Positions 9,381-17,303 of a DNA stretch of 64,000 nucleotides are shown one piece after another. The number at the start of each line of letters is the position of its first letter. Position 1 is the first letter of the stretch. The notes under the pieces were generated by a model. That model was given only the letters and a program-made list of their open reading frames with translations, was not told the origin of the DNA and searched no databases. The DNA is from CANLBN01 sp034111645 (GTDB lineage: Bacteria; Pseudomonadota; Gammaproteobacteria; Pseudomonadales; Cellvibrionaceae), in assembly GCA_034111645.1 (NCBI GenBank), contig JAWUWW010000039.1, forward strand, positions 62,001 through 126,000, in the 5' to 3' direction. A program made the translations under genes and the position numbers.

Positions 9381-10655
9381 ATGATTGTTAAAAAAAATGA
9401 TATCAATAGTGATAAAAACAGTGATCTAAAAACTCAAACCTATGACCTGATTATTGTTGGCGCAGGTTTAGTGGGGGCAACACTTGCGGCTAGTATCGCG
9501 AGTCATGATGCTAATAAAGCAATTAAGATAGCATTAATCGATCAGGGCAAAGCTCCAGAGGTTTTGTCATTAATAGACGAGCCTCCAGAATTCGATCCGC
9601 GAGTTGTCGCTCTGACTCAAGAATCTATAAAGTTATTTGAGTCTATAGGTGCATGGTCAACGATAAAATCTATGCGAGCGTGTGCTTATCGCTCTATGCG
9701 CGTCTGGGATAACGAGGGCACAGGAGAAATTATTTTCGATGCGCATGAATTATCACAATCTCAATTGGGTGTGATTGTTGAAAATCGGATACTATTATCA
9801 GCAGTCCTGGATGTCTTAACAACGCAAAAAAACATTACTGTATTGCGGGGACAATCAGTTGCTGATTTATCTTCAGATCAAAAAATAAATAATAAGTCGC
9901 TTAAAAAAATCACGCTGACTAATGGGGCAATATTAAAAGCTTCATTAGTTATTGCAGCCGATGGTGCGCATTCAAAAATACGCGAGCTAGCTGGCTTGCA
10001 AGTTCGCAGCTGGAGCTATCAGCAAAAAGCTATCGTCACCACTGTGAAAACAGAAAAGCCGCATCAACAAACTGCGTGGCAAAATTTTTTGCTGACTGGG
10101 CCATTAGCTTTCTTACCGCTAGATCATAAAAGTAATCAATACTCTTCTATTGTTTGGTCTGCTGATAACGATGAAGCTGATCGCTTAATGGCGCTATCAG
10201 ATGATGATTTTAAAGTTGAGCTTGCTCGCGCATTTGAAAATCGTTTAGGCACTGTTGAAAATGTCGATAAGCGTTATTGCTTTCCGTTAACGCAAGCTCA
10301 TGCCGTTACTTATATTGCGCCACAAATAGTATTAGTAGGTGATGCTGCACATACTATTCATCCATTGGCGGGGCAGGGTGTTAATTTGGGTTTGCTCGAC
10401 GCGGCTGCGTTAGCAAAAGAAATTACCAGAGCTTCCGATCGCGGCTTGAGCATACTTGATGAATCTATTTTGCGTCGTTATCAGCGTGCCAGAAAGAATA
10501 ATAATTTACAGTTTATGGCGCTTATGGAAAGCTTTAAGCGTTTATTTGGCACGCGCAACCTATCAGTGCGTTGGTTAAGAAATGCAGGCATTAAAAAAAT
10601 AAATCATTTATCACCGGTTAAAAAATGGCTTGCAAAAAAAGCGATGGGCTTATAA
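9381..10655 (+). CDS. ubiI: Ubiquinone hydroxylase UbiI/VisC family
   Basis: This 424-residue FAD monooxygenase is paralogous to the gene before it. Motifs are LIIVGAGLVGATLAASI near the N-terminus, FDPRVVALTQESIKLFESIG, the DG motif AADGAHSKIRELAGL, and GDAAHTIHPLAGQGVNLGL. UbiI performs the C5 hydroxylation of the ubiquinone precursor in the inner-membrane-associated Ubi complex. Position directly after ubiH and the WDNEGTGEIIFDA segment support UbiI (VisC) over UbiF. A basic C-terminal tail (KKWLAKKAMGL) is present. It is probably the last main gene of the ygfB-pepP-ubiH-ubiI transcript. Confidence 0.88.
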   Translation: MIVKKNDINSDKNSDLKTQTYDLIIVGAGLVGATLAASIASHDANKAIKIALIDQGKAPEVLSLIDEPPEFDPRVVALTQESIKLFESIGAWSTIKSMRACAYRSMRVWDNEGTGEIIFDAHELSQSQLGVIVENRILLSAVLDVLTTQKNITVLRGQSVADLSSDQKINNKSLKKITLTNGAILKASLVIAADGAHSKIRELAGLQVRSWSYQQKAIVTTVKTEKPHQQTAWQNFLLTGPLAFLPLDHKSNQYSSIVWSADNDEADRLMALSDDDFKVELARAFENRLGTVENVDKRYCFPLTQAHAVTYIAPQIVLVGDAAHTIHPLAGQGVNLGLLDAAALAKEITRASDRGLSILDESILRRYQRARKNNNLQFMALMESFKRLFGTRNLSVRWLRNAGIKKINHLSPVKKWLAKKAMGL

Positions 10656-10806
10656 TTTTAGTATAGTTATTAAATAGTGGCTAACAATTATTGATTGAAA
10701 GCTCGTTAAAATATGTCTATTTTTACTAAAGATTATATAAAATTATTAATCTTTTAACATGCTGTTATAAAGTTTATAAGAGCTATCAATAAAGAGTTTG
10801 TTAACA

Positions 10807-10980
10807 ATGAATCTACTAATAATATTGGCAGTATTAATAATCGCGCTGATGATACTGATCCCATTGTTAGAAAAATCAAATTTCCAGCTAGATCCCAAAC
10901 TAACAGCAAAAATAAGCCGTTGGATCATCCCTAGCTTAATTTTAATTGGTGTTTTACAACTTCTCATGATGCTGTTTTAA
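10807..10980 (+). CDS. Small two-helix membrane protein of unknown function
   Basis: The 57-residue product is almost entirely two hydrophobic helices (about residues 2-20 and 38-55) joined by a polar loop containing EKSNFQLDPKLTAKISRW. AAGAG at 10792-10796 lies ten bases before ATG 10807; an in-frame TTG at 10798 is too close to that site. I do not know a named family. The stop-free hydrophobic frame, ribosome binding site and position 151 bases after ubiI support a real small gene, but proof is lacking. Confidence 0.5.
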   Translation: MNLLIILAVLIIALMILIPLLEKSNFQLDPKLTAKISRWIIPSLILIGVLQLLMMLF

Positions 10981-11082
10981 TGCGTTAATTATTTTTGCTA
11001 TCCTTGCTTGAAATATAGTTCCTGTAAATTATATAAAAATTAACTCACTTGTTATCGTTTATTTATTTTCTGATTATTGCTT

Positions 11083-11511
11083 ATGCTTATTTGGATTATT
11101 AATTCATTTCTGATTATTCTTGTAGTGCTGATTCACTATGAGATGTTGCGTGGATTATCAATAATAATACCTAAATTATCAATTGGTTATCGTCTGCGAG
11201 TACTTTTTGGAGTGATTGGTGCGATCACTGCTCACGTTCTAGAGGTGTGGGTATTTGGCATTGGTTATTATTTTATGCAGACACATTTTGAAGTTGGTGG
11301 TTTTGTGGGTGTGCATAATGGCTCACTTTTAGACAGCGTCTATTTTTCTTTTAGTGCTTATACCTCTTTAGGTTTTGGTGACATTGCGCCATTGGGCGAT
11401 ATACGATTTACGGCGGGTCTCGAAGCACTGGTAGGTTTAGTCTTAATTGCATGGTCTGCTTCATTCTTGTATTTAGAAATGACTCATTACTGGAGAGAAA
11501 ATAAAAAATAA
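11083..11511 (+). CDS. Small ion-channel-like membrane protein (two-helix K+ channel fold)
   Basis: The 142-residue protein has an N-terminal membrane helix, a second helix, a pore-like segment and a last helix. The stretch SVYFSFSAYTSLGFGDIAPL is the potassium-channel pore signature, with the filter TSLGFGD close to the classic TxGYGD. It matches the ion channel (Ion_trans_2) class of short bacterial proteins. Phe in place of Tyr in the filter is seen in some K+ channels, so selectivity is plausible but not proven. No cytoplasmic regulatory domain is attached. ATG 11083 follows an in-frame TTG at 11077; neither has an obvious ribosome binding site. It converges with the LysR gene. Confidence 0.65.
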   Translation: MLIWIINSFLIILVVLIHYEMLRGLSIIIPKLSIGYRLRVLFGVIGAITAHVLEVWVFGIGYYFMQTHFEVGGFVGVHNGSLLDSVYFSFSAYTSLGFGDIAPLGDIRFTAGLEALVGLVLIAWSASFLYLEMTHYWRENKK

Positions 11512-11540
11512 TCTTTTAATATTAAAATCCATCTTTTATT

Positions 11541-12461
11541 TTAAGTAAATATTTTAGCAAATAAATTTTCAGCATGAATTTTCTCACGCAACCACTTGCA
11601 CGCTTTGCCAGTATTGTTTTTTGGCCAAGCGATATTGAGATTTTGCTGGATACTTCTATTAGTAGGTATTTTTATAATCAGTGATTTTTTTAAAGCCGGA
11701 GTAGCAATATGCTCTGGTAAGTGAGTAATGCCCATCGCATTAATTAAAGCATTATACTTTTGCTCCATGTTGGCGACATATAAAAATTGTTTTAAGCCAA
11801 TTAAGCCGGTGTCTCGTGGTAATAATTTGCGCGCACTATCACTAATGGCAATATGTATAAATTGAGCAAGGGCTCTTTCGTCAATGACTTGGTCAACATT
11901 CTCTGCATTAATGAGTTCGCTTGCGGGGTGACTAGTCGCACAATATAAGTGTGTTTGTAAGTTGCCCAGATTATTTGCATGCCAATAACCACCGGTAGGG
12001 GCATCGCCGGTTACTCCAATAACAAGGTCTGCGCGTTGATCAACCAGTGCCTCCCAGCTGCCACTTAAGGCCTCTTCCATTATTTTAATATTGAGCCATG
12101 GTTGCTGTTGTTGTAGCTTTTTGATGGCTGGCCAAAGTGGATCTATTGGTAAAATTGTATCGATGACAATTCTAAGCTCACCCTCCCAGCCATTTTCTAA
12201 TTGTTTGGTTTGTGCTTCTAGCCGTTGAACTTGTTGCAAAATATCGCGACCGCGCTCAAGTAACAGTTTGCCAGTTGGCGTTAGCTTGGCTTTTTGAAGA
12301 CTTCGATCAAATAATTTGACATTTAACTGTTCTTCTAACTTTTTAATACTATAAGTTACCGCGGATGGCACCCGATATAGCTCTTCAGCAGCAGCGGCAA
12401 AACTACCTTTTCTTTCAATAGAATCAAGTACTTGTAGGGCATCTAAGGATAGCATGTGCAT
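11541..12461 (-). CDS. LysR-family transcriptional regulator (YhaJ-like)
   Basis: This 306-residue protein has an N-terminal winged helix-turn-helix (about residues 3-62, with SFAAAAEELYRVPSAVTYSI and KKLEEQLNVKLFDRS) and a C-terminal substrate-binding domain. It is divergent from the DoxX / quinone reductase / pirin operon with a 182-base shared promoter region. In Escherichia coli the regulator yhaJ lies near yqjF, yqjG and yhaK, and YhaJ is known to respond to dinitrotoluene-type compounds and activate yqjF. The same gene set here suggests a YhaJ-type activator sensing quinone or nitroaromatic stress, which is inference from context. An in-frame second ATG lies six bases in. Confidence 0.85.
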   Translation of the reverse strand: MHMLSLDALQVLDSIERKGSFAAAAEELYRVPSAVTYSIKKLEEQLNVKLFDRSLQKAKLTPTGKLLLERGRDILQQVQRLEAQTKQLENGWEGELRIVIDTILPIDPLWPAIKKLQQQQPWLNIKIMEEALSGSWEALVDQRADLVIGVTGDAPTGGYWHANNLGNLQTHLYCATSHPASELINAENVDQVIDERALAQFIHIAISDSARKLLPRDTGLIGLKQFLYVANMEQKYNALINAMGITHLPEHIATPALKKSLIIKIPTNRSIQQNLNIAWPKNNTGKACKWLREKIHAENLFAKIFT

Positions 12462-12555
12462 ACCTATTAATTATGTTCAATATTTTTGAAGTAATAGTGC
12501 AAAATATATCAATTTTTTTATTAATTAACCATCGATATAGTGTCATTCAACAGCC

Positions 12556-12617
12556 TAAAACTGTTTTAACCCATAGTTGAAGGCAAAAGTTAAAACCAAT
12601 CAATAAAGATTAATTGA
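12556..12617. promoter_or_regulatory. Candidate LysR operator between the regulator and the doxX operon
   Basis: The shared promoter region holds a perfect 6-1-6 palindrome TAAAAC-T-GTTTTA (12556-12568). An 8-bp inverted pair, GTTTTAAC (12563-12570) and GTTAAAAC (12589-12596), follows, and then TCAAT (12600-12604) with ATTGA (12613-12617). Repeated half sites spread over about 60 bases between divergent genes fit the two-site binding of LysR-type regulators. Binding itself is inferred. Confidence 0.4.
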
Positions 12618-12643
12618 ATAATTAGCGTAAATAGGAGACAGGC

Positions 12644-13081
12644 ATGAATATTAATACAATAGTAAAAACGCAACCGCAGTGGGCCAGTTTAGCGCTGCGC
12701 CTTCCTTTAGGTATTATCTTTGTCGCACATGGTGCGCAAAAATTATTTGCCTGGTTTGGTGGTTATGGTCTTGAAGGTACAGGTCAGTTTATGGCCTCAC
12801 AAGGCTTAGAGCCCGGTTTTCTGATGGCATTATTGGCAGGTAGCGTAGAGTTTTTTGGTGGTCTAGCATTGATTATCGGCATATTAGTTAGACCTGCTGC
12901 TTTAGGATTAGCGTTTGCGATGTTAATTGCGGGCGTTGTTGTACACGGTAGCGCAGGCTTATTTTTATCGAATGGTGGATATGAATTTGCACTCGCCTTG
13001 TTTAGCGGTTCTGTAGCGCTGTTATTTTTAGGTGGCGGTAGATTATCGTTAGATAATTTGCTCAGTCAGCGTCTAAGTTGA
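12644..13081 (+). CDS. yqjF: DoxX family membrane protein (YqjF-like)
   Basis: This 145-residue integral membrane protein has four hydrophobic segments and the DoxX-family opening LRLPLGIIFVAHGAQKLFAWF followed by GGYGLEGTGQFMASQGL. DoxX proteins are four-helix inner-membrane proteins often encoded with redox or detoxification enzymes; the YqjF branch responds to nitroaromatic compounds in Escherichia coli. A strong ribosome binding site (AGGAGA) precedes ATG 12644. It is the first gene of the operon controlled, by inference, by the divergent LysR protein. Confidence 0.85.
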   Translation: MNINTIVKTQPQWASLALRLPLGIIFVAHGAQKLFAWFGGYGLEGTGQFMASQGLEPGFLMALLAGSVEFFGGLALIIGILVRPAALGLAFAMLIAGVVVHGSAGLFLSNGGYEFALALFSGSVALLFLGGGRLSLDNLLSQRLS

Positions 13082-13176
13082 TGTTAAATGCCGTCTCTCT
13101 TTATAGCTCTATCGAGAGGCGTTAAGCAGTATTTTTATAAAATATGGGTGATTAATTTTAAAGAAGGAGGTTCGTA

Positions 13177-14169
13177 ATGGGATTGTTAGTAAAAGGTGAA
13201 TGGCAGGATAAATGGTACGATACGTCAAAATCAGGCGGTGAATTTATTCGAGAGGATGCGCAGTATCGTCATTGGATAACGCTAGACGGTCAAGCTAGTG
13301 AGTTAAGTCAGCAATATGGCGATGACAACACGATAACATTTAAAGCTGAATCTGGACGCTATCATTTGTACGTATCGTTAGCTTGCCCTTGGGCGCACAG
13401 AACACTTATCTTTAGAGAACTAAAAGGCTTAAAAAAACATATTAGCGTGTCTGTGGTGCATCCGCATATGTTAACGCAGGGTTGGACTTTTGAAACCGAT
13501 GCAGCAGCTTTGGGTGATGATTTATATAACAGTCAATACGCCTACGAAATATATACACGCGATAAGGCCGATTACTCAGGTCGCGTTACTGTACCTATTC
13601 TTTGGGATAAAAAACAACAGTGTATTGTGAGTAATGAATCCTCAGAAATTATTCGTATGTTTAATTCAGCCTTTAATCATCTCACTAATAATGACGATGA
13701 TTATTATCCAAAGCAGGATCGGCTAGTAATTGATGAGATTAATAGCTTAGTTTATGAGTGCGTGAATAACGGAGTTTATCGCACCGGTTTTACAACAACG
13801 CAAGCGGCTTATGAGAAGGCATTTAATAGCTTATTTAATGCACTTGATGAGCTTGATGAACGTCTAGCACAGCAGCGTTATTTGGTGGGAGAAAAAATTA
13901 CCGAGGCCGACTGGCGCTTATTTACCACATTGGTGCGCTTTGATGCCGTGTATGCAGGTCACTTCAAATGTAACCTTAAGCGTATAGCTGATTATCAACA
14001 TTTGTCGGGCTACTTGCGCGAGCTATATCAATATCCGGGAGTCGCCGAGACGGTTAATTTTGAACATATTAAGCAACATTATTACTACAGCCACGATACG
14101 ATTAATCCGACTCGAGTTGTTCCCTTAGGGCCAAAACTTGATCTTGAAGCAGCGCATATGCGTGGTTGA
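13177..14169 (+). CDS. yqjG: Glutathionyl-hydroquinone reductase (Xi-class GST, YqjG-like)
   Basis: This 330-residue enzyme belongs to the Xi-class glutathione transferases, which reduce glutathionyl-hydroquinones to free hydroquinones. The catalytic cysteine is C70 in YVSLACPWAHRTLIF, and the C-terminal helical domain includes YLVGEKITEADWRLFTTLVR. Family landmarks NESSEIIRMFNS and FDAVYAGHFKCNLKRI are in place and the length is normal. AAGGAGG lies before ATG 13177. Its position between doxX and pirin genes mirrors the Escherichia coli yqjFG-yhaK neighbourhood. Confidence 0.92.
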   Translation: MGLLVKGEWQDKWYDTSKSGGEFIREDAQYRHWITLDGQASELSQQYGDDNTITFKAESGRYHLYVSLACPWAHRTLIFRELKGLKKHISVSVVHPHMLTQGWTFETDAAALGDDLYNSQYAYEIYTRDKADYSGRVTVPILWDKKQQCIVSNESSEIIRMFNSAFNHLTNNDDDYYPKQDRLVIDEINSLVYECVNNGVYRTGFTTTQAAYEKAFNSLFNALDELDERLAQQRYLVGEKITEADWRLFTTLVRFDAVYAGHFKCNLKRIADYQHLSGYLRELYQYPGVAETVNFEHIKQHYYYSHDTINPTRVVPLGPKLDLEAAHMRG

Positions 14170-14240
14170 TAAAACCAAAAATTGGCTAAAGATAAAATGA
14201 ACAATCCTAAGCAACTTGAACAATAAGAGTTTTTGAGAGA

Positions 14241-15143
14241 ATGAAAAAGATTAAACGCATTATAAACGCACAGCCATCTCAAGATGGTGATGGTGTAAAA
14301 ATATTTAGAAGTATCGGTAGTCATCAATTAATAGATACCGATCCTTTTTTATTATTAGATGAATTAAAAAGTGATGACGCTAATGATTATATGGGTGGTT
14401 TTCCTTCGCACCCTCACCGAGGCTTTGAGACGGTTACCTATATGCTAGAGGGGCAAATGCGTCACAAGGATAGCGCAGGTAACGAGGGCGTAATTCGTGC
14501 GGGAGATATCCAATGGATGACGGCAGGAAGAGGTATTATTCACTCAGAGATGCCAGAGCAAGACGCGGGGCGTATGTGGGGGTTTCAATTATGGATAAAT
14601 TTACCGGCAAGTGAAAAAATGCGTGCGCCGCGATATCAAGAAATTGCCTCGGCAACAATTCCCGAAGTAAGTTTGAATTCGGCAGCAGCAAGTGCCGGTA
14701 AGGTGCGAGTGTTGGCGGGTGAATATATAAATGATGAAGGCTCAATTACTAAAGGCGCTGTAGGAGATATTATTACCAATCCCTTAATGCTTGATATTAA
14801 GCTACCACGGGACGAGGAACTTACGCTAAATTTGCCTCCAAAACACAATATCGTCATTTATGTTTATAAAGGCGCGATAGAAATAGACGGAGCCCTTATT
14901 AAATCACAGCAACTTGCCCAGCTAGAGGTCGCCGAAAACACTAGCGATGACATCAGTGATGATAAAAAAAGCTCATTGCTTATCAAGCACCACGAGGCTG
15001 TAAAAGATAGTGATGCTGGATTTTTGCTCATTGGGGCAGAGCCAATCAATGAGCCAATTGTGCGCGCTGGGCCTTTTGTGATGAATACCAAGCAAGAGTT
15101 GCAGCAGGCATATGACGATTTCCGCGCTGGTCGCTTAGCTTAA
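14241..15143 (+). CDS. yhaK: Pirin family protein (YhaK-like cupin)
   Basis: This 300-residue protein is a two-domain cupin of the pirin family. The first barrel carries the metal-site pattern GGFPSHPHRGFETVTYMLEG and later GDIQWMTAGRGIIHSEMP, which supply the histidines and glutamate. Pirins of this type include quercetinase and redox-sensing proteins; the exact role here is unknown. The second domain has a polar insertion (ENTSDDISDDKKSS). It closes the doxX-yqjG-pirin operon, 71 bases after the reductase gene. Confidence 0.88.
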   Translation: MKKIKRIINAQPSQDGDGVKIFRSIGSHQLIDTDPFLLLDELKSDDANDYMGGFPSHPHRGFETVTYMLEGQMRHKDSAGNEGVIRAGDIQWMTAGRGIIHSEMPEQDAGRMWGFQLWINLPASEKMRAPRYQEIASATIPEVSLNSAAASAGKVRVLAGEYINDEGSITKGAVGDIITNPLMLDIKLPRDEELTLNLPPKHNIVIYVYKGAIEIDGALIKSQQLAQLEVAENTSDDISDDKKSSLLIKHHEAVKDSDAGFLLIGAEPINEPIVRAGPFVMNTKQELQQAYDDFRAGRLA

Positions 15144-15583
15144 TACTTGGTTGCAAAGGTTTAGTGCGCTAGAGCCTGCGATGAATGAATGGAGCATTTT
15201 CCACTAATGCTCAAAATTCTATTGTTGGGCGAATAATAACGGTTAAAAGTGACTTCTGTTAAGGCGAACTGGAGCCTTAGCAGATACATTTATTGACACT
15301 AACTGCTGCTGACGAAAACTGTTTTCCACTTAAAAAGATTATTAAAGCTGGTGCTCATATTTTACGATCTTTTGGTGGTAGTAGCCTATTTCGTAAACAA
15401 TTGATACAATCTAGCCCTTTTTTAACATCAAGCCATTTTTTGCCGATTTCCCATTAAGTCATGGTGCTCCTCTATTTTAAGTTTTATTTTTAGTTGTTAC
15501 TTTGTGCTGATGCAGAGAGACTTATCTATTTTTGAGATTGGCAAATATTAAGCGAGTTTGGTGGTGGCTTTGAGAGATTATAT
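15144..15583. other. Intergenic region between pirin gene and purE with two hairpins
   Basis: This 440-base stretch holds two clear hairpins just after the pirin gene. GAGCATT (15192-15198) pairs with AATGCTC (15206-15212), and CTGTTAAGGC (15256-15265) pairs with GCCTTAGCAG (15274-15283) with one G-U pair and an 8-base loop. Neither has a T-tract. On the minus strand, 15355-15462 reads as a possible 35-residue frame with a ribosome binding site but a stop at codon 3 (described in the findings). The purE promoter must lie near the 3' end. Confidence 0.45.
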
Positions 15584-16063
15584 ATGAGTGCAATTGTCAG
15601 TATTATAATGGGTTCACGCTCCGATTGGCCGACGATGTCCGAGGCCGCTGGTGTATTAGATAAGCTAGGTGTTGCTTACGAAACCAATGTTATCTCTGCA
15701 CACCGAACGCCAGAGCGTTTGGTTGAGTTTACCAAGGGAGCGGCTGCACGTGGCATTAAAGTGATTATTGCCGGTGCCGGTGGTGCTGCTCATTTGCCAG
15801 GTATGGCTGCGGCATTAACGCATTTGCCCGTAATTGGTGTGCCCGTTAGTAGCAAGCAGCTGAAGGGTTTAGATAGTTTATTATCTATCGTACAGATGCC
15901 TCGTGGTGTTGCGGTAGCCACTCAAGCGATTGGCGAACCGGGTGCTTATAATGCAGGTCTTATGGCGGTACAAATTATTGCCCTAAGCGATACAAGTTTG
16001 ACGCTACGCCTACAAAAATTTCGACAGCAGCAATCTGAAAGCGTCCCATGGTCTGTCGAATAG
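15584..16063 (+). CDS. purE: N5-carboxyaminoimidazole ribonucleotide mutase PurE
   Basis: This 159-residue enzyme of purine synthesis converts N5-CAIR, made by PurK, to CAIR. Hallmarks are GSRSDWPTM at the phosphate site, the catalytic-histidine segment NVISAHRTPERL and the glycine-rich GAGGAAHLPGMAAALT. The serine/aspartate GSRSD and AHR motifs define the class I bacterial type that needs PurK, and purK follows after 54 bases. A GAGAGA sequence precedes ATG 15584. Confidence 0.97.
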   Translation: MSAIVSIIMGSRSDWPTMSEAAGVLDKLGVAYETNVISAHRTPERLVEFTKGAAARGIKVIIAGAGGAAHLPGMAAALTHLPVIGVPVSSKQLKGLDSLLSIVQMPRGVAVATQAIGEPGAYNAGLMAVQIIALSDTSLTLRLQKFRQQQSESVPWSVE

Positions 16064-16117
16064 CGTGTTGTTAGTTTTTTATAGTAAACCTTAAGTCCGA
16101 GTGAGTTGATAACAAAA

Positions 16118-17251
16118 ATGAATCATATTGCGATTTTTGGCTGTGGCCAGCTAGCACAAATGACAGCGCAAGCAGGTATTAAGCTTGGACAAAGGTTTTC
16201 ATTCGTTGCCGATCCTGGAGAAGATACAAGCTGTGTTGATGCCCTTGGCCATATCGTGATTAACGAGCCAAATCAATCTGCCGCTGATTTATTTGCGGTA
16301 CTTGGGCAGCCAGATATTATCACCGTCGAAAAAGAGATGGTGAATGCTGACTTATTAAAGGCATTAAAAAAATTGACCATGGTTTATCCATGCAATGATT
16401 CTATAAAAATTGCACAAAACCGTATTCGAGAAAAAAACTATATTCGTAAATGTGGTATTCCCACTGCAGATTTTGAAATTATTTCATCAAAAGAACAATT
16501 GCTTGATCTTGGGCGCGCCTTCGGGTTTCCGCTTTATATAAAAGCGGCTGAATCTGGTTATGATGGTTACCATCAATGGCGCTTAAAAAGTAATGCAGAT
16601 GTTGACCAAATAAGTTTACTAGACGCTATTAATAATGGCGTATCGTTGATCGCCGAAAAACATGTGCCTTATCATCGAGAAGTCTCTGTTATTGCAGCTC
16701 GTCGTGCAGATGGCTCTGTTGTTTTATACCCATTGATGGAAAACAGACATGAAGAAGGTGTGCTTATAGCCACCATTGCACCTGCACCAGATTTATCATC
16801 AACGCTTGAGGTGCAAGCATTTGACTATATGGATCGTATCTTAACCAAGATGGATTACGTTGGCGTGCTCACGATGGAGTGCTTCGAAACTGACAATGGT
16901 ATTGTTGTCAACGAGCTTGCGCCGCGAGTGCATAACTCTGGTCATTGGACAATTGAGGGAAGCGCGACGAGTCAGTTTGAAAATCATTGTCGTGCAATTG
17001 CTGATATGCCTTTAGGTGATACTGGCGTGAAAAATTTTGCCGGCTTAGTGAATATGCTTGGTAAACATGGTAACCCCAAGGATTTCTCTGGCGAGAACAT
17101 TTTTTATCATGATTATGGAAAAAAAGAACGTGCGCGCAGAAAGTTAGGCCATGTAACCGTCTGCGCTAAATCCTTAGAAGAGTTGTATGTAGCGCTTAAT
17201 AAAACTCTGGTGACACTGTATGATGATCATTTTTTGCCATTTGATAAATAA
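16118..17251 (+). CDS. purK: N5-carboxyaminoimidazole ribonucleotide synthetase PurK
   Basis: This ATP-grasp ligase uses ATP and bicarbonate to carboxylate AIR. The N-terminal domain has the PurK pattern IAIFGCGQLAQMTAQAG, and the ATP-grasp part has the segments YIRKCGIPTADFE, AAESGYDGYHQWRL and FETDNGIVVNELAPRVHNSG with the metal-binding Glu and Asn. Length (377 residues) is normal. I chose ATG 16118 because it begins the first strand directly; an in-frame TTG at 16106 would add four residues. It forms the purEK pair and converges with the AsmA gene 52 bases downstream. Confidence 0.95.
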   Translation: MNHIAIFGCGQLAQMTAQAGIKLGQRFSFVADPGEDTSCVDALGHIVINEPNQSAADLFAVLGQPDIITVEKEMVNADLLKALKKLTMVYPCNDSIKIAQNRIREKNYIRKCGIPTADFEIISSKEQLLDLGRAFGFPLYIKAAESGYDGYHQWRLKSNADVDQISLLDAINNGVSLIAEKHVPYHREVSVIAARRADGSVVLYPLMENRHEEGVLIATIAPAPDLSSTLEVQAFDYMDRILTKMDYVGVLTMECFETDNGIVVNELAPRVHNSGHWTIEGSATSQFENHCRAIADMPLGDTGVKNFAGLVNMLGKHGNPKDFSGENIFYHDYGKKERARRKLGHVTVCAKSLEELYVALNKTLVTLYDDHFLPFDK

Positions 17252-17303
17252 TTAGAGCTTTATATTAAATACTTTTTACCGATTACAAAATTAATATTAA
17301 GTT

